A stretch of 64,000 nt of DNA from the NCBI RefSeq assembly GCF_037975245.1, contig NC_092576.1:11167111-11231110 (forward strand), in the 5' to 3' direction. The DNA comes from Apostichopus japonicus. Taxonomy: Eukaryota > Echinodermata > Holothuroidea > Aspidochirotida > Stichopodidae. Made by a program: the position numbers and the translations under genes. Under the pieces are notes generated by a model that was not told the DNA's origin, made no database searches, and saw only the letters and a program-made list of their open reading frames with translations. Of the stretch, positions 35,201-46,900 are shown one piece after another; within the stretch, counting starts at the first letter, position 1; each line of letters opens with the position of its first letter.

Positions 35201-36540
35201 AATAGAATGCGTGGAGGATTGGGGGCACACTCTGAGCAAATACAACAATCAGCTGTGTGCAAAGAAGGAAGGTGCTGAAGACTTGACAAGACTATACCCA
35301 GACTACCCTTTACAATAAGATATCTCCCAAAACAGAACAGGATTATTCTGAGCCATTTTGGATTGGGGATATCTATCTACTGTATGTCGTATACATGTAC
35401 AGTTTACTGTTGAATTCTATATCTGAGATAAAGTATTGTAAGTCCATCAAGTGGCCCGTGGATGTGCGTAGTTCCTTCTAAAAGGCCTGTAAACAAACTC
35501 TGGCTGCATTTTGCAAAAAGTGACACAGCCCCAGCTTTGTCCTTGAAATGTCACCCCCCCCCCCACCCCTGGATAATGTGTACAGTACATGCAAATTTGG
35601 TAGCATTTGAGAATTTTGTGAACCTGTAAATTTGGAAACAACTGCTTTTGGAATTGTGATTTTTTTCATACAGTAGTTGCAATGGACTACTCTTTATTGA
35701 AACCGGTTAAAGAAAAGTAAACAAGTGGTCCGGGGGGGGGGGGGGTCCAAACAAACCTAAAATCATTGAACTGTATATGTACTGTATGTATAGTACAGTA
35801 CAAATACAGTAGATTCCTCTAGCTTTGGGCTCGAGTGATGAAAGACTAAAGACCTGCGTATATTGTTGACATCATTTGCTTACTTATAATTTATATTGTT
35901 AGCGGAAGATATTATCACGTGACGGTACATATATGGAAAATAAATCCTTTGTCGTTTCTTTGTCAGAAGCTAGTACGAGGAATGCAAAACGAAAAAGAGA
36001 AACGGTTTGCAATGGGGTGCCGAAGAAAGAATTCGTAGACTATATATATATGACACCATTATTTGTTTGTTTTTTGGGTTCTTAAAGGAACTGTCTATTG
36101 GCAGACATGAGACAACTTATCTTAAAACCGTTTTTCGATAAGAAAATTGACTTCCATTTCATATTAAGTCTCGAAGTAATCGAGAATTAATTTTTCCGTG
36201 TAATCTGGAAAGTCACGTTCACGATGGAATTATTTTGGAATGCTACGATTGTGGATCCTGGATCTGTGGTTATACATAGTATTATAATATGTCATTGTTT
36301 TATATATTTATTCCATAAATAAGTTAAAATTTGTGAAATCCGGTTGCAAAATGTCTATACTGTCATTCTTTCATACTGCTATTCAGAACTCATCAAGTGT
36401 AACATAAAAAAAATCCGGTCTGGCATCCTGTTCGATGGCGCAGCGTTTATTCACTTTGCAGCCCGGCTCATTTGAATGGTTCCATACATTGCATATACTG
36501 TCGTCAGTGGTGACTTGGCTAATTCCTCTGAATAGCACAT
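35201..36540. other. Intronic, no gene seen
   Basis: Contains a C-run at 35555-35566 and a G-run at 35733-35746. No exon is supported. Confidence 0.45.
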
Positions 36541-36700
36541 AATAATAATAATAATTTATTCTTATATATCGCTTTACATTTAAGAAGGATCTCAAAGCAG
36601 CTTCACAGAAACGCATAAAATAATACAACTTGAAAAATATTACAGCTGAAAAAATATTACAGTCTAAAAATATTGCATCCTAAGAATTACAGAAAAAAAT
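36541..36700 (-). mobile_element. Retroposon 3' tail fragment, inverted
   Basis: Starts with (AAT)n at 36541-36554, then TTTATTCTTATATATCGCTTTACATTT, the reverse of a GCGATATATAA-(ATT)n tail. The A-rich stretch that follows up to about 36900 has reiterated AATATTACAG words and is probably part of the same insertion. Confidence 0.5.
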
Positions 36701-36970
36701 AACTTAACAATAATTATTAGAAAACAATAAAATTCAGAAATTAAAGACAAAAGCAATAAAATATGACAGCATACAATAAAACTAAAATACTAAACTGTTA
36801 CAGCCGAAAATTAGCAACAATAAGACTATCAAAACATAAATAGAAAATAAATTTCAAAATTAAACAATCAAAAGATGGCAAGATGGTAACAAAAACAATA
36901 TGACTGGAGGTTTAAAAAGAATATGTTTATATTTAGGCAAACTATAGACATGTGACCAATATATGAATAT

Positions 36971-37225
36971 ATTATTTTAACAATAATGCATCAGGTTTTT
37001 TCTTTTACTAATAGGGTTGTGAATGAGTGGAATGGTTTGCCTGAGAAAGTTGTACAGTTTGCAAGTAGTGTGAATGGGTTTAAGAATACTTTGGACTTGT
37101 AAGCACTTTAAGATGTAATCGGATCTGAGTGTTTGTGTCTTCAGTTTTTTTTCCTCTCCTATAGGGTCTTTGATGGGGACTTGAGTGGTCCCTCCTGTCC
37201 TATTTTTCTACTAAACTAAACTAGG
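36971..37225 (+). mobile_element. Non-LTR retrotransposon 3' remnant (reverse transcriptase C-terminus)
   Basis: In the frame ending at TAA 37100-37102 the sequence reads FTNRVVNEWNGLPEKVVQFA, then a short SSVNGFKNTLDL end. The NRVVNxWNxLPExVV...FKxxLD pattern is the well-known C-terminus of many CR1/L2/RTE-like elements. A 3' UTR with GACTTGAGTGGTCCCTCCTG and ACTAAACTAAACTA follows. The catalytic core is missing. It differs in sequence from the remnant at 14160. Confidence 0.8.
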
Positions 37226-37449
37226 TTTGGCTAGTTGTAAAATTACATTTGGCTTTTCTTATTTATCTATACAGTTCTTGATATTTGGGGGCTTTTTGTA
37301 TCGATTAAGTACTTATAAATAATAAAATTCACCAAGAATTCACTTTTGTAAAGTATCCAGCCTATTCTGGTGATAATCTTTCTCTCGATTGGAATCAAGT
37401 ATTTTGGAAACATTCTGGTGCTTTTGTAAGCAATCAACTTCAGCCTGCA

Positions 37450-37895
37450 GTTATACTGAACTACAGTATGCTGTATGTCTCTTTACATACTGTATATACT
37501 GTACTATGCTGTATGTCCCTTTACATATATACTGTTCTATGCTGTATGTCCCTTTACAGATATGTTACTATGCTGTATGTCCCTTTAACCTTTACAGATG
37601 TTACTATGCTGTATTTATGTCCCTTGACATTTAACACTGTACTATGCTGTATGTCCCTTTAACCTTTACAGATGTTACTATGCTGTATTTATGTCCCTTG
37701 ACATAATACACTGTACTATGCTGTATGTTCCTTTAGCCTTTACAGATGTTACTATGCTGTATTTATGTCCCTTGACATACTTCATGGTTACTACAGTATG
37801 CAGTATTTATGTCCCTTTACATACATATACTGAACTATGCTGTATGTCCCTTTACAGATATATACTGTTACCATATGCTGTACATCCCTTTAAAG
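37450..37895. repeat. Tandem minisatellite, about 30-60-bp units
   Basis: About 11 iterations of TACTATGCTGTATGTCCCTT followed by variable TTACATATATACTGT or TAACCTTTACAGATGT linkers. A higher-order unit of about 100 bp (37600-37790) appears twice. Confidence 0.9.
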
Positions 37896-39855
37896 TTTAA
37901 ACTGTTTGTATTTTAAAATTAACCTTTACAAGTTATTTTCAAAGTGTTAACTTGACTATAGATAACAAATGCGTCCAGGTTTGGTTGTGGAATTTTTCCC
38001 CTTTTGATTTTTCTGTTTTCGGCCATATTTGAAAATTGGGTGATTCACGAATTGTGAGGAGGTACCGATGCGTATCGTTCCTATTGTTTGCCTTGCAAAA
38101 GTTGGTCTGGGTGTTGATATTGGCTCAGGGTTAGTCAGCTAAATCTTTTCCACACAATTATAATTGTTCAGTTTTATAATACAGCCCATGCAGGCTGCTC
38201 AAGTACATGTTTCTAACTGGAATGATATATCACCTCACTGGCACACGCTTTGCCATACACAACGCGACTTTGGAAAGCTCGCCAGTTCCTTTTTATGTCA
38301 TTCGGAAAAGATTCATTTACGGATATTATACCCTCCTTGTGTTTGTGCTTTGTGCTTTGTTTTTTCAGCAGTCCAATCACTGCCGTCGTGGATTATATTT
38401 CTACTTTTTTATCTGGAATCGAAAAAATGAACCAACAACAAAGTATAGCAATGAAGAATGGTTTGACCAACATTTTGCTGAATTGATTGGTTATCAATTG
38501 CAGAGCAATTCTATCTTGTTTGTTTGGTAGTTTGTTTGTTTGTTGATAATAAATAAAATCCTCTCGGTGTCTTTGGATTTGTTTAAGTAGTCCATTTTGC
38601 AACGACAGGTGCCAGACAGAAAAGGGATTAGAGATCATCAGTTTGGGGATTAATTTATCCTGTGATTTTCTCATCGACTCGCATCTATGGCCCTGAGTTG
38701 TCATCATCGATGGTTTGATAGATGTCTTATAAAGAAGTCTGATTAACAATTTTCTAGAGGAAATAGAGCGTTTAAGTCGTTGTTGGCTTTGGAGAAGATT
38801 TTTTTTATTTGAAAGTGGAAGGAAATAACTGTTACAATTAAGGGCCTGTACCAGTGGATAACTTCCTGGTGTTATGTACGAGGCCTAAGCTGTATGTACT
38901 GTATATAATGCTACAATTAGTATAGCCCAAATATGCTGATCTAGCAGATTTTGTGACCAGTGCTGGATTATTGCTATCTAAAGTCTCAATGCCCTCAACT
39001 AAGTACAACAGTCAGTAAAATATTCCCAAAGGAAATTTATCCAACAAAGTATATAAAGATACTGTAAGGATAAAATACGATATTCGCTTTTCGCGGCTTC
39101 CCGTTCAAAATAAACTCCAAACCTGATTTTGCAGTCTGGAAGAAAAGTCCTTCCCAATTGAATTACTACTGCTTCAAGACACTATAGCCATTCCCATCCC
39201 ACATACAACAGAAGTAGAAGAGAAAATTTGAAGAAACCACATTTACCATAGAGGTTGGATTACAAACACTGTACCAAAAAGAATTTCCTCTGAGTTGTAA
39301 TTATGCCTGCCATCATTTTCTAAAGCTCTGCTTTGATATTTATTCCGATATTTTGGCCCTGGATGAGATATGACTAATAGTTGTGTAATCTCACCCTCCG
39401 GCAGTTTTGGTTGTGTTTTCGTGAATTGATATTCTGAAATACATATATCTATATACATATGTTTTATGGTGCCTGCAGGCCTGTTTCAATACGATCCTGT
39501 TTCATAATCGGCCAGGTTAGATCTTGGATATATTTATACAGGGTGACAAAGGAGGATAAATTTTTACCTTGTATTGAAAGTGATAAAAGAAAGTAGTATT
39601 TGTAAGGATTCAAATATATATCGCAATCGAGTTGTTGCAAAATTTGGGACATATTCGTGCCAATTGGTAAGGATCGAATGAGCTTTTTCCCACCTCTCTC
39701 ATTTGGTCTCTCTTTATTGTCCTGTGAGAGGCAAAAAAAAGACCAGATTTTAGAATTTTAAAAATCTCTGAAATTTGATCGTACAAAAAAACCAAGAATA
39801 TTTTTTGGGGGGGGACGATTAAACTGTGTACAGCTGCCATCCATAATCTTACAAG
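37896..39855. other. Intron, last part before the second coding exon
   Basis: No exon is seen. At 38164-38530 all three plus frames stay open for 78-107 codons, but composition and lack of splice sites argue against coding. The region ends in ATAATCTTACAAG, taken as the acceptor of the next exon. Confidence 0.45.
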
Positions 39856-41421
39856 TTACGTTTTTTTGATGAACCTGTAACAATGAATCTGAACACTAAA
39901 GCCAGCTTTAAATTCTCCCCTCCTGAAAATCCATACGATAACAGGACCCTGCAAGGGGGCACAGAGCCCCCTCGCTTCTCGCACGAGGGCGTGGAATCGT
40001 TCCCAGTCAATCTGTTGAACGCTACGCCGAGAAACGACGGAAGTAAGTCGACGGCGAATAATCAAATTAATTTAAATATTAAACGAGCGGAGAGCTCGGC
40101 CGACAACAACAGCGAGAAATACCACTACTACGACAAGTGGAATTCAAATGCGGTGACGACTCCCGGAGCATCGACGGAGGAGAGTTTCCCGTCTAATCAG
40201 CCAAAGGTCTATCGCCCTAGCAGAGATGAGGTCAAACATATCCCTCCTCAGGCTGCTGAGAGGACTAACATCAATATTAATCGGAATTCAGGGGAGATTC
40301 TTGCCCCTGCCAGGGTGGCTCCCGTCCGACCGGCTGTGCAGGTCGCCAGGGGCGAGCAGCAGAATGCCCCCTCTCGTCCTAAATCTTTAGCCGTCAGCCC
40401 GTTTCCAGAAGACGGCTACAGCCCGTTTGAACGGCTGCCGTCGAAGCCGTTGCATATGGTCCAGCAGGCGAAGGATGGCCTCAGGAACGAAGGGAAGCGA
40501 ATGAAGTCACCGTCAGAGCAGAGAGGGGTACCGGTGGGGCAGAAGGTCAACAGTAGCATTAATAAGAAGCAAGGAAAGTACCAAGCCAAGCTAGGGCAGG
40601 TACCGCCACTCCCCGTGAGGAATGCACCCAAGGACAAACCCACCGCCACCGATTCACAGCCGCCTTTCACCGACGGTGATGGTCCAACTAGGGCAAAGGA
40701 ATTCGACGACAGTGAACCCTCGGACTCCCCTCCCCCTCAGCCGAAGGTCCAGTACGCCCACATTGACCCGAGGAAGGTGTACAACCTCTCCGAAGTGGAC
40801 AGCGATTACTACCTGCAGCCGATGACCCTGTCCGAGATGGATAGGTCCAAGAAGAGGTCCATCAAGACTTGGGAATACAGTAGTGACAGCAGCTCCAGCA
40901 AAGGCATGTATCCGAGTGACAGCGACGACAGCAGTGACCTAGACTGTGTCAAGCCGATCGGATCGGGTCATAGGTCAAAGGAAGCCAACGGCGGTCATCA
41001 GACGCCGGTCCGTAAGGCACCTCCGTTGCCGAAGAGGAAGGAGGAGCGGATGCGGGAAGACGAGGAAAGGAGAAAGTCAGCCGAGGTACAGAAGAGAGAG
41101 AAACGGCGTCACTTTCAGCAGAGAGACGGTGGTGGTGGTCAACAGGTCAAAGGCCGTCAGATAGGTGAAAACCGGAATACCAGGCAGACACCAGCGAGGG
41201 TGCAGAGCGAGTTCATCTTGCGGACACGATCGGCAGACCAGCAGCCTGCGCAAAAGGAAGCAGGGAGACGGATCAGTGATTGGCAGGCAGTCCACAAGCA
41301 GAAAGCTGCACCGCCACTCTACGGGGGATCCCTCCCAAGACCAGCAGGACACAAGGGAAAGGAACACAAGAGGGATGCAAGTCTGGATTTCAGCTTTTCC
41401 CAAGATTTTTTTGAGGAAGAT
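39856..41421 (+). CDS. Second large exon of the same gene (522 codons)
   Basis: Open from the acceptor at 39854-39855 to a GTAAGT donor at 41422, phase 0 at both ends. An in-frame TAA at 39844-39846 limits the exon upstream. The acceptor giving 39856 is the nearest one that keeps phase 0 with the 29640 junction. It begins LRFFDEPVTMNLNTKASFKF and then SPPENPYDN; the first Met is at 39883. Later it has two PPLP SH3-type sites (VPPLPVR at about 40600, KAPPLPKRK at about 41015), a Ser/Asp-rich acidic run SSDSSSSKGMYPSDSDDSSD at about 40885-40935, a charged KRKEERMREDEERRKSAE helix at about 41030-41085, and ends near DASLDFSFSQDFFEED. It is otherwise disordered. It probably continues the head of a junction or cytoskeletal scaffold. 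Short motifs (RFxxEPV, PENPY) recall cingulin heads, but identity is unproven. Confidence 0.85.
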
Positions 41422-42144
41422 GTAAGTTAATTTCGGTTACTTCAATGTTCATACTGTAAGCAAGATAGAATTCTAACATTTATATACATGACATTACATT
41501 GTACAATGTTTAAGGTAGTCGCCATTGTCCAGTCTGTAATGGTTGTTGTTGTACTAGTTACTGAAGTTTAATTCACTCTCGACATTGCTGCATAAAATCA
41601 TAAAGCTTAAATAGAAAGTTTTGAAAACAGATTCAGCAGAATGAGATGCTAAACTGATTACTGCTCCAAGCCAAAATATTAAAACATGAAGTAATAATAA
41701 AATAATCTGATTAATAATAATTATGTGAGAGTCATGGATGAGATGGGAATGAATCAAAGTTCAGAGATGAAACATAATAAACTAGGGTGTTTAATTTGCA
41801 TTCTTCTTTTGAGTAAAACAGTTGCCAAACAATTTGTTAAATTTGCAATAAAATTGACATTAACCCTCCCCCCCTCCCCATGTTGGGATATAATTGACCA
41901 GTGGAGTTGAGATGTATGCAATGTGTTATTAAACATATTTATAGCTATCATGCTCTGTTGAGGACAGCTCAAGGACAGAGAAATTCAACAGGTTGCAGTG
42001 ATTATAAACATGGAGATCTGATACAGTCAGTATAACCATGCACATAGAGATGTACATAGTACTCACCATATATCAGTACTAGATATATAAAGATATATAC
42101 CTTTATAGATATATATATATATCTATGTATAAATATATAATAAT
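41422..42144. other. Intron, part 1 of about 19.7 kb
   Basis: GTAAGT donor at 41422. AT-rich, no gene seen. It ends with (AT)n-rich sequence at 42080-42140. Confidence 0.5.
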
Positions 42145-42190
42145 AATCAGTATTAAAGTATGTCCTCTATGACATACTTTAATACTGATT
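42145..42190. repeat. Perfect 20-bp hairpin
   Basis: The stem AATCAGTATTAAAGTATGTC (42145-42164) pairs exactly with 42171-42190 across a 6-nt CTCTAT loop. AT-rich surroundings make cruciform or RNA hairpin formation plausible. No poly-T terminator context. Confidence 0.9.
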
Positions 42191-42470
42191 TGAATTAGAA
42201 TGCAAACATGCATTCTTACAAAGCAGTTAGAGAGTTACACTGTATTACCTTCTCCGAAGAAGCTCTTACTCGAAACGACACGTTCCCACAGCTGTTTATT
42301 TGAAGTAGGCCTATACTTATTATAGTCTGAGAGCAGAAAGTACATTAAAGTACAAAAGATGCATTGAAGTGTTTGTACACAGAACCAGAGTATTTTATAC
42401 GAGACAAATTTCATTTGAAAATGCTATTCAAATTTTCTACACTATTTGTTATTCACTGTGCAGGGCAAGG

Positions 42471-43318
42471 CACAGTATGTTTCATATTGGTAATTGTAGT
42501 AAGGTAAAAAGTAAAAGCAAAGTAAGCAGGCCTGTGGTGGGATTAAAGACTGTTTTGCTTAGAGTGCTATACAGTTTCACTAACTATAGTCCATGACCAA
42601 CACTATGAACATTCGTTAGTAGATTATCTATTTTACACTAAATACATATTAACTCAGATACCTGCTGAGTAAGATCATCCAATACAATAATATTATTATT
42701 AAAGTCAATATTAATGAGAATTGTAAACTTATGAGTCACATTCGATCACTACAGCTGACACAGTATGTTTCATATTGGTAATTGTAGCAAATTAAGCAGG
42801 TTGTTGGAATTAAAACTGTTTTGCTTAGAGTGCTATACAGTTACACAACTATAGTCATGAATATACCATCATCACCAACATCATGAATATTCATTAGTAG
42901 ATAAACTATTATACACTATTACATATTCACTCAGACACCTGCTGATTAAAGATCACCCAATACAATAATATTATTATTAAAAGTCAATATTAATGAGAAT
43001 TGTAAACATATGAGTCACATTCGATCACTACAGCTGACACAGTAAGTTTTCTATTGGTAATTGTAGCAAATTAAGCAGGTGGTGGGATTAAAAACTGTTT
43101 TGCTTAAAGTGTTATACACTAGTTACAGTAACGATAGTCATGAATATATACCATCATCACCAACATCATGAATATTCATTAGTAGATAAACTATTTTACA
43201 CTATTACATATTAACTCAGACACCTGCTGATTAAAGATCACCCAATACAATAATATTATTATTTAAAGTCAATCATGAGAATTGTAAACTTATGAGTCAC
43301 AATTAGATCACTACTGAA
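42471..43318. repeat. Three-copy tandem repeat, about 280-bp period
   Basis: Units begin CACAGTATGTTTCATATTGG at 42471 and 42759, and CACAGTAAGTTTTCTATTGG at 43038. All contain TAAAACTGTTTTGCTTAGAG, CACCTGCTGATTAAAGATCA and AATACAATAATATTATTATT. Copies 2 and 3 share an ACCATCATCACCAACATCAT insertion missing from copy 1. Confidence 0.92.
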
Positions 43319-44393
43319 GCAAATCTCCAAATTTGCTGAATCAGGCAAATTTTCAACCGCAGTGGGTGAACACTTTACCTGCCATTAGCTTGATGACTTG
43401 GCTAAAAAAGATATGTCTCTATTAATCACTACATGTATGAGGTAATAATACAAGTAGCTTTAAAAATTTTTAAAACTAATTCAAGTAGCTTTCAAACTTG
43501 GAGTAGCTCAGGCAGTTTGGATGAGCTCTGAATTTTGTGCCTCATAATAGTTTATACCATGCTTTCATTCTGTGTACAAAATATACTATAGATCTCTGCA
43601 CGTGTATACTGTATATCAAGTTATCGATTTGACGTTGATGCATTTGCACTGTGGTACCCATTAAAGTATTCCCAGAGTATGAATGAAAATAAAAATAATA
43701 TAGTAAATGGCAAAAGTGGCCATTTTTTTAATCAAATGGGGGGGGGGTAGGAGGGAAGGGGAAAAATGATGTTTAGTGATCAGTTATGAATTCAACTTTT
43801 TAGTCTGATCAGCATCTTTTGTTCTGTGATATAAGATTTGCAAATTTGCAAATCTAATTAAGACACCATCCTAGTTGTCTTTATCAAATAGAAACTACAT
43901 TTTTGTCTGCGGAAAAGTTCATTGAAGGAATTTGAAGATGAACCAAATGCCTTCTTAAAAGAAAAAAGAAGCTTTATGCCGCGATGTCTAGATATACACA
44001 TCTGTGACATCTTACATCTTACCTGAACAAAAGTGTTATACTTTTAATCTTTGCATTCATGTGCCAAGTTTCAGCATATAGTTTTAAAAACAAAACTTGT
44101 TAAATTTTGTCAAATATTAAGAAATGACCCAAATGACCAGTAGTAAAGTAATATGACTATGGTATTTTCCCCCAATGTTTCATCAGCATTTTTCCTCCTA
44201 GTTTGGGACCTGAAATGTTGAATACTACTAGATTTCTGGTAAGTTTTGACTTAATTGGCAATAAACTATTAAGTTTGGACTTTGTAAGCCTTGGATAAAC
44301 AAATCTGTCTGTGTGAATCAGTGTGATATATGTTACAAGGCCGAGTCAAACAAAATGGGTTGTATATATCACATTTCTTCTCCTGTTGTGGAT
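43319..44393. other. Intronic, no gene seen
   Basis: AT-rich, with a G-run at 43738-43748. Nothing else is supported. Confidence 0.45.
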
Positions 44394-44655
44394 ACTTATA
44401 ATAATCAAGCAGTTACTTTTACGACCCTAACGTGACCATGAATGTGGGAGAAGCCAGCGAGGGTTTATGGGTTACAACTTTCACATCGGGTGGCGTCCAA
44501 TTCAACATTTTAACTCAAAATTTGAAATCTTTAAGAAAGTCATTTCAGATGTGAACACCATAGATTGCTTCTTGGATGAAAAACACAACTTACAATATGT
44601 TTCCCCGCAGGGAATCAAACCCAGTACCTCCTGATCATAGCACTGTACATGTATG
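44394..44655 (-). mobile_element. tRNA-derived SINE, third family, inverted
   Basis: On the minus strand the right end has a B-box-like GGTTTGATTCC (complement at about 44613). The body passes through AATTGGACGCCACCCGATGT and CTCCCACATTCATGGTCACG, and ends in an (ATT)-like tail near 44400. The distal half matches 24380-24525. The A-box is decayed. Confidence 0.65.
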
Positions 44656-45399
44656 ATAAGAAACATTTCCTTTGAGGTCAAGCAATATAAGTCCCTTACT
44701 ACAGTGTGCTCTCACAAGATTCATCCTCAATTGAGTCAATTTTCTAGGATGACAACTACTACTATAAATAACAGTGTGTGGTTGTAATTACACCATAACT
44801 CGGTAGTGGGTGGTTGTAATTACACAATACCCGCTCAGTGGATGAACACAGCACCACAGGTGTTTCTATTTTGAGTAATTGTCAGGATGTGATGTCATCG
44901 TGGCTTAGCTGTAGTATTGCATACGACTGTAACCATTTATGAGAAAGACTTGTTTTTGCCAGTTCTAGGAGTTATTCCACTTTCCACCCCACCCCCCCCC
45001 CAAAAAAAAAGGCCCTTGACTGAACAATTTGAGAAGGTTTAGTTTTGCGAAGTGATAAAGGGACCTTGCCCCTCCCCTTCCATGAATGGCTAAAGAGAGT
45101 TACACCATTCCCCTCCAATCCCTCCAAAAAATTGTGCTGGACAGACCATTTGAAAACCTCAACAGATAGCCATGGGGTTTCCCTTTGCATTTGCAATATG
45201 TTGTCAAATGTAGTTTTTGGTTAAAAGCAACCAAAACTTTTGGTGAGAAGGCCTCCCTGTTACAAGTGACAACACCTAATCGGTAGGCAGTACTTAGCTT
45301 TTTCATACTAGGTTTGTTTTATACAATACACAAACGTGTTATATTCAGTTCTTGGATTCATGTTATTTCAGAAAGACGCCCTCAGTTTTGTTCCGAAGT
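44656..45399. other. Intronic, no gene seen
   Basis: Contains a short direct repeat of GTGGTTGTAATTACACMATA (44777, 44811) and a C/A run at 44990-45010. Short frames only. Confidence 0.45.
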
Positions 45400-46900
45400 T
45401 CTCGCGAATGTAATATATTCCATAACCCCCTCATTTTGATGTACTAGTAAAATATGATTGGACAACACACCTAACGTAAATATCAATAATTCATGCGAAA
45501 CGATGATATGTTTATTCATCGTTTCTGAGTACTCTCGACGGTTGATTCATATGAAGCGACTGAGTGACTCATGCATCAATAACATGATGTCAACAGGGGT
45601 TACCTGGTGCCGCACGCAATACTGTTATCCGAGAGTTGTGAAAGTGGTTTAGCGAACAAATAACCAAGTAGAAATACAATGGTCATTGACAACAATAAAA
45701 CGATCTCGGATGCGGAGTAGTTAGAAAGTGCAAAAGAGGGATAAAATCATAACTTCTTGTTTTGGATCGCTGTTTGATTGAGGAGACATTCACAATTGTC
45801 TAACCTTTTTTCTCAGCTAAGTTCTAACCGTAAGTAATTAACAGAATGTTTCAGGAGGCTGCATTGAGGGTTTCGTCGTGAATGAATGTTTGCACCAAGC
45901 AACAGGATATAAGTCATGATTAACGTTAGGCGTAGTTAGGCCTTTTACTTTTGGAGCAGGTAGCCACGTTCAAGTGCAGTTCTTAACTTTCCCCTCAGTT
46001 TTGCAAGCTTAGTCATGCGTAATATTTACTAAACAAGCGTTACGACTTAAGTGAAAGTTAGTGGCGCGGAACGAAGGTAGGCCTAAAGCTTACTACCATT
46101 GAGCAACGTTCGGATTCAGTCTAGGCCTATAACCCCAGAGGCAAGCAGGCCAGCTGGTTTCAGCCCTAATGTAGGCCTACACTTACCCTAACATAGGCCC
46201 TAACAGAGCAATGTTTGTGACCTAGCATACAATAGGCCTACTTTGTAGATTTAGGCCTAACAAGCAGCAGCCTAACTTTTAAAGTTTTTAAGTGGTTATA
46301 AGGCCATTACTAGCCACACTTTTGGCTACGCTAAAACTATTCCGGTATTTACCATTGGTTAAGCCAACATTTGCATTATTTCACTATATTTATGCTAGTT
46401 TGTTTACTAGTGCTGATAGGTGTAATCGATAAATCGCCAGTAGTCGGGATTACACTTTGGAAGTTTGATTAATCGCGCTCAAAACCTAAGTTGGGATTGC
46501 TCGACGACAGACTAGCACTTCACATAAACTCCTTTTGAATAATAGCCTAACCTATCAAAAACAACAGTCAAGCAGTCTGTCAGCAAATATCGCAAAAGTA
46601 CAGGTTCTCACAATGCTAAACTAGCACTGTGCTGTGTTAAAAACCGGCAAGCACCTGCTCCGGTCAGATTCATGCATTTACTTGACAGTAATGCACTTGT
46701 TCTGCAATGCAACATTCAGTCCTAGCAATGTTTAATCATTGCGCGCACAGACGCAAATTTGTTAAAAACGTTATAAATCTTTTACGATTGCCAAAGTATT
46801 TGTCATTTCTTCAAATATGTTTACAATTACTTCATTACTGGCCTGGATCACATTTATCGGATTCCTGATCAAGTGTGTCGATTGCGGTGTAGTTTAATTT
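45400..46900. other. Repeat-poor, CpG-richer stretch with AGGCCTA cluster
   Basis: Compared with flanking intron this region has fewer homopolymers, more CpG, and a cluster of AGGCCTA / TAGGCCTAC words between about 45930 and 46270. It contains no long ORF. It might be an intronic regulatory region or alternative promoter, but no motif proves this. Confidence 0.25.

Noticed and set aside
38164-38530. Three overlapping open plus-strand frames
   Set aside because: Simultaneous openness of all frames points to low stop density, not coding. No recognisable protein.
39856-40065. 69-codon minus-strand ORF over the start of the second large exon
   Set aside because: It is an antisense shadow of a well-supported coding exon with matching splice phases.
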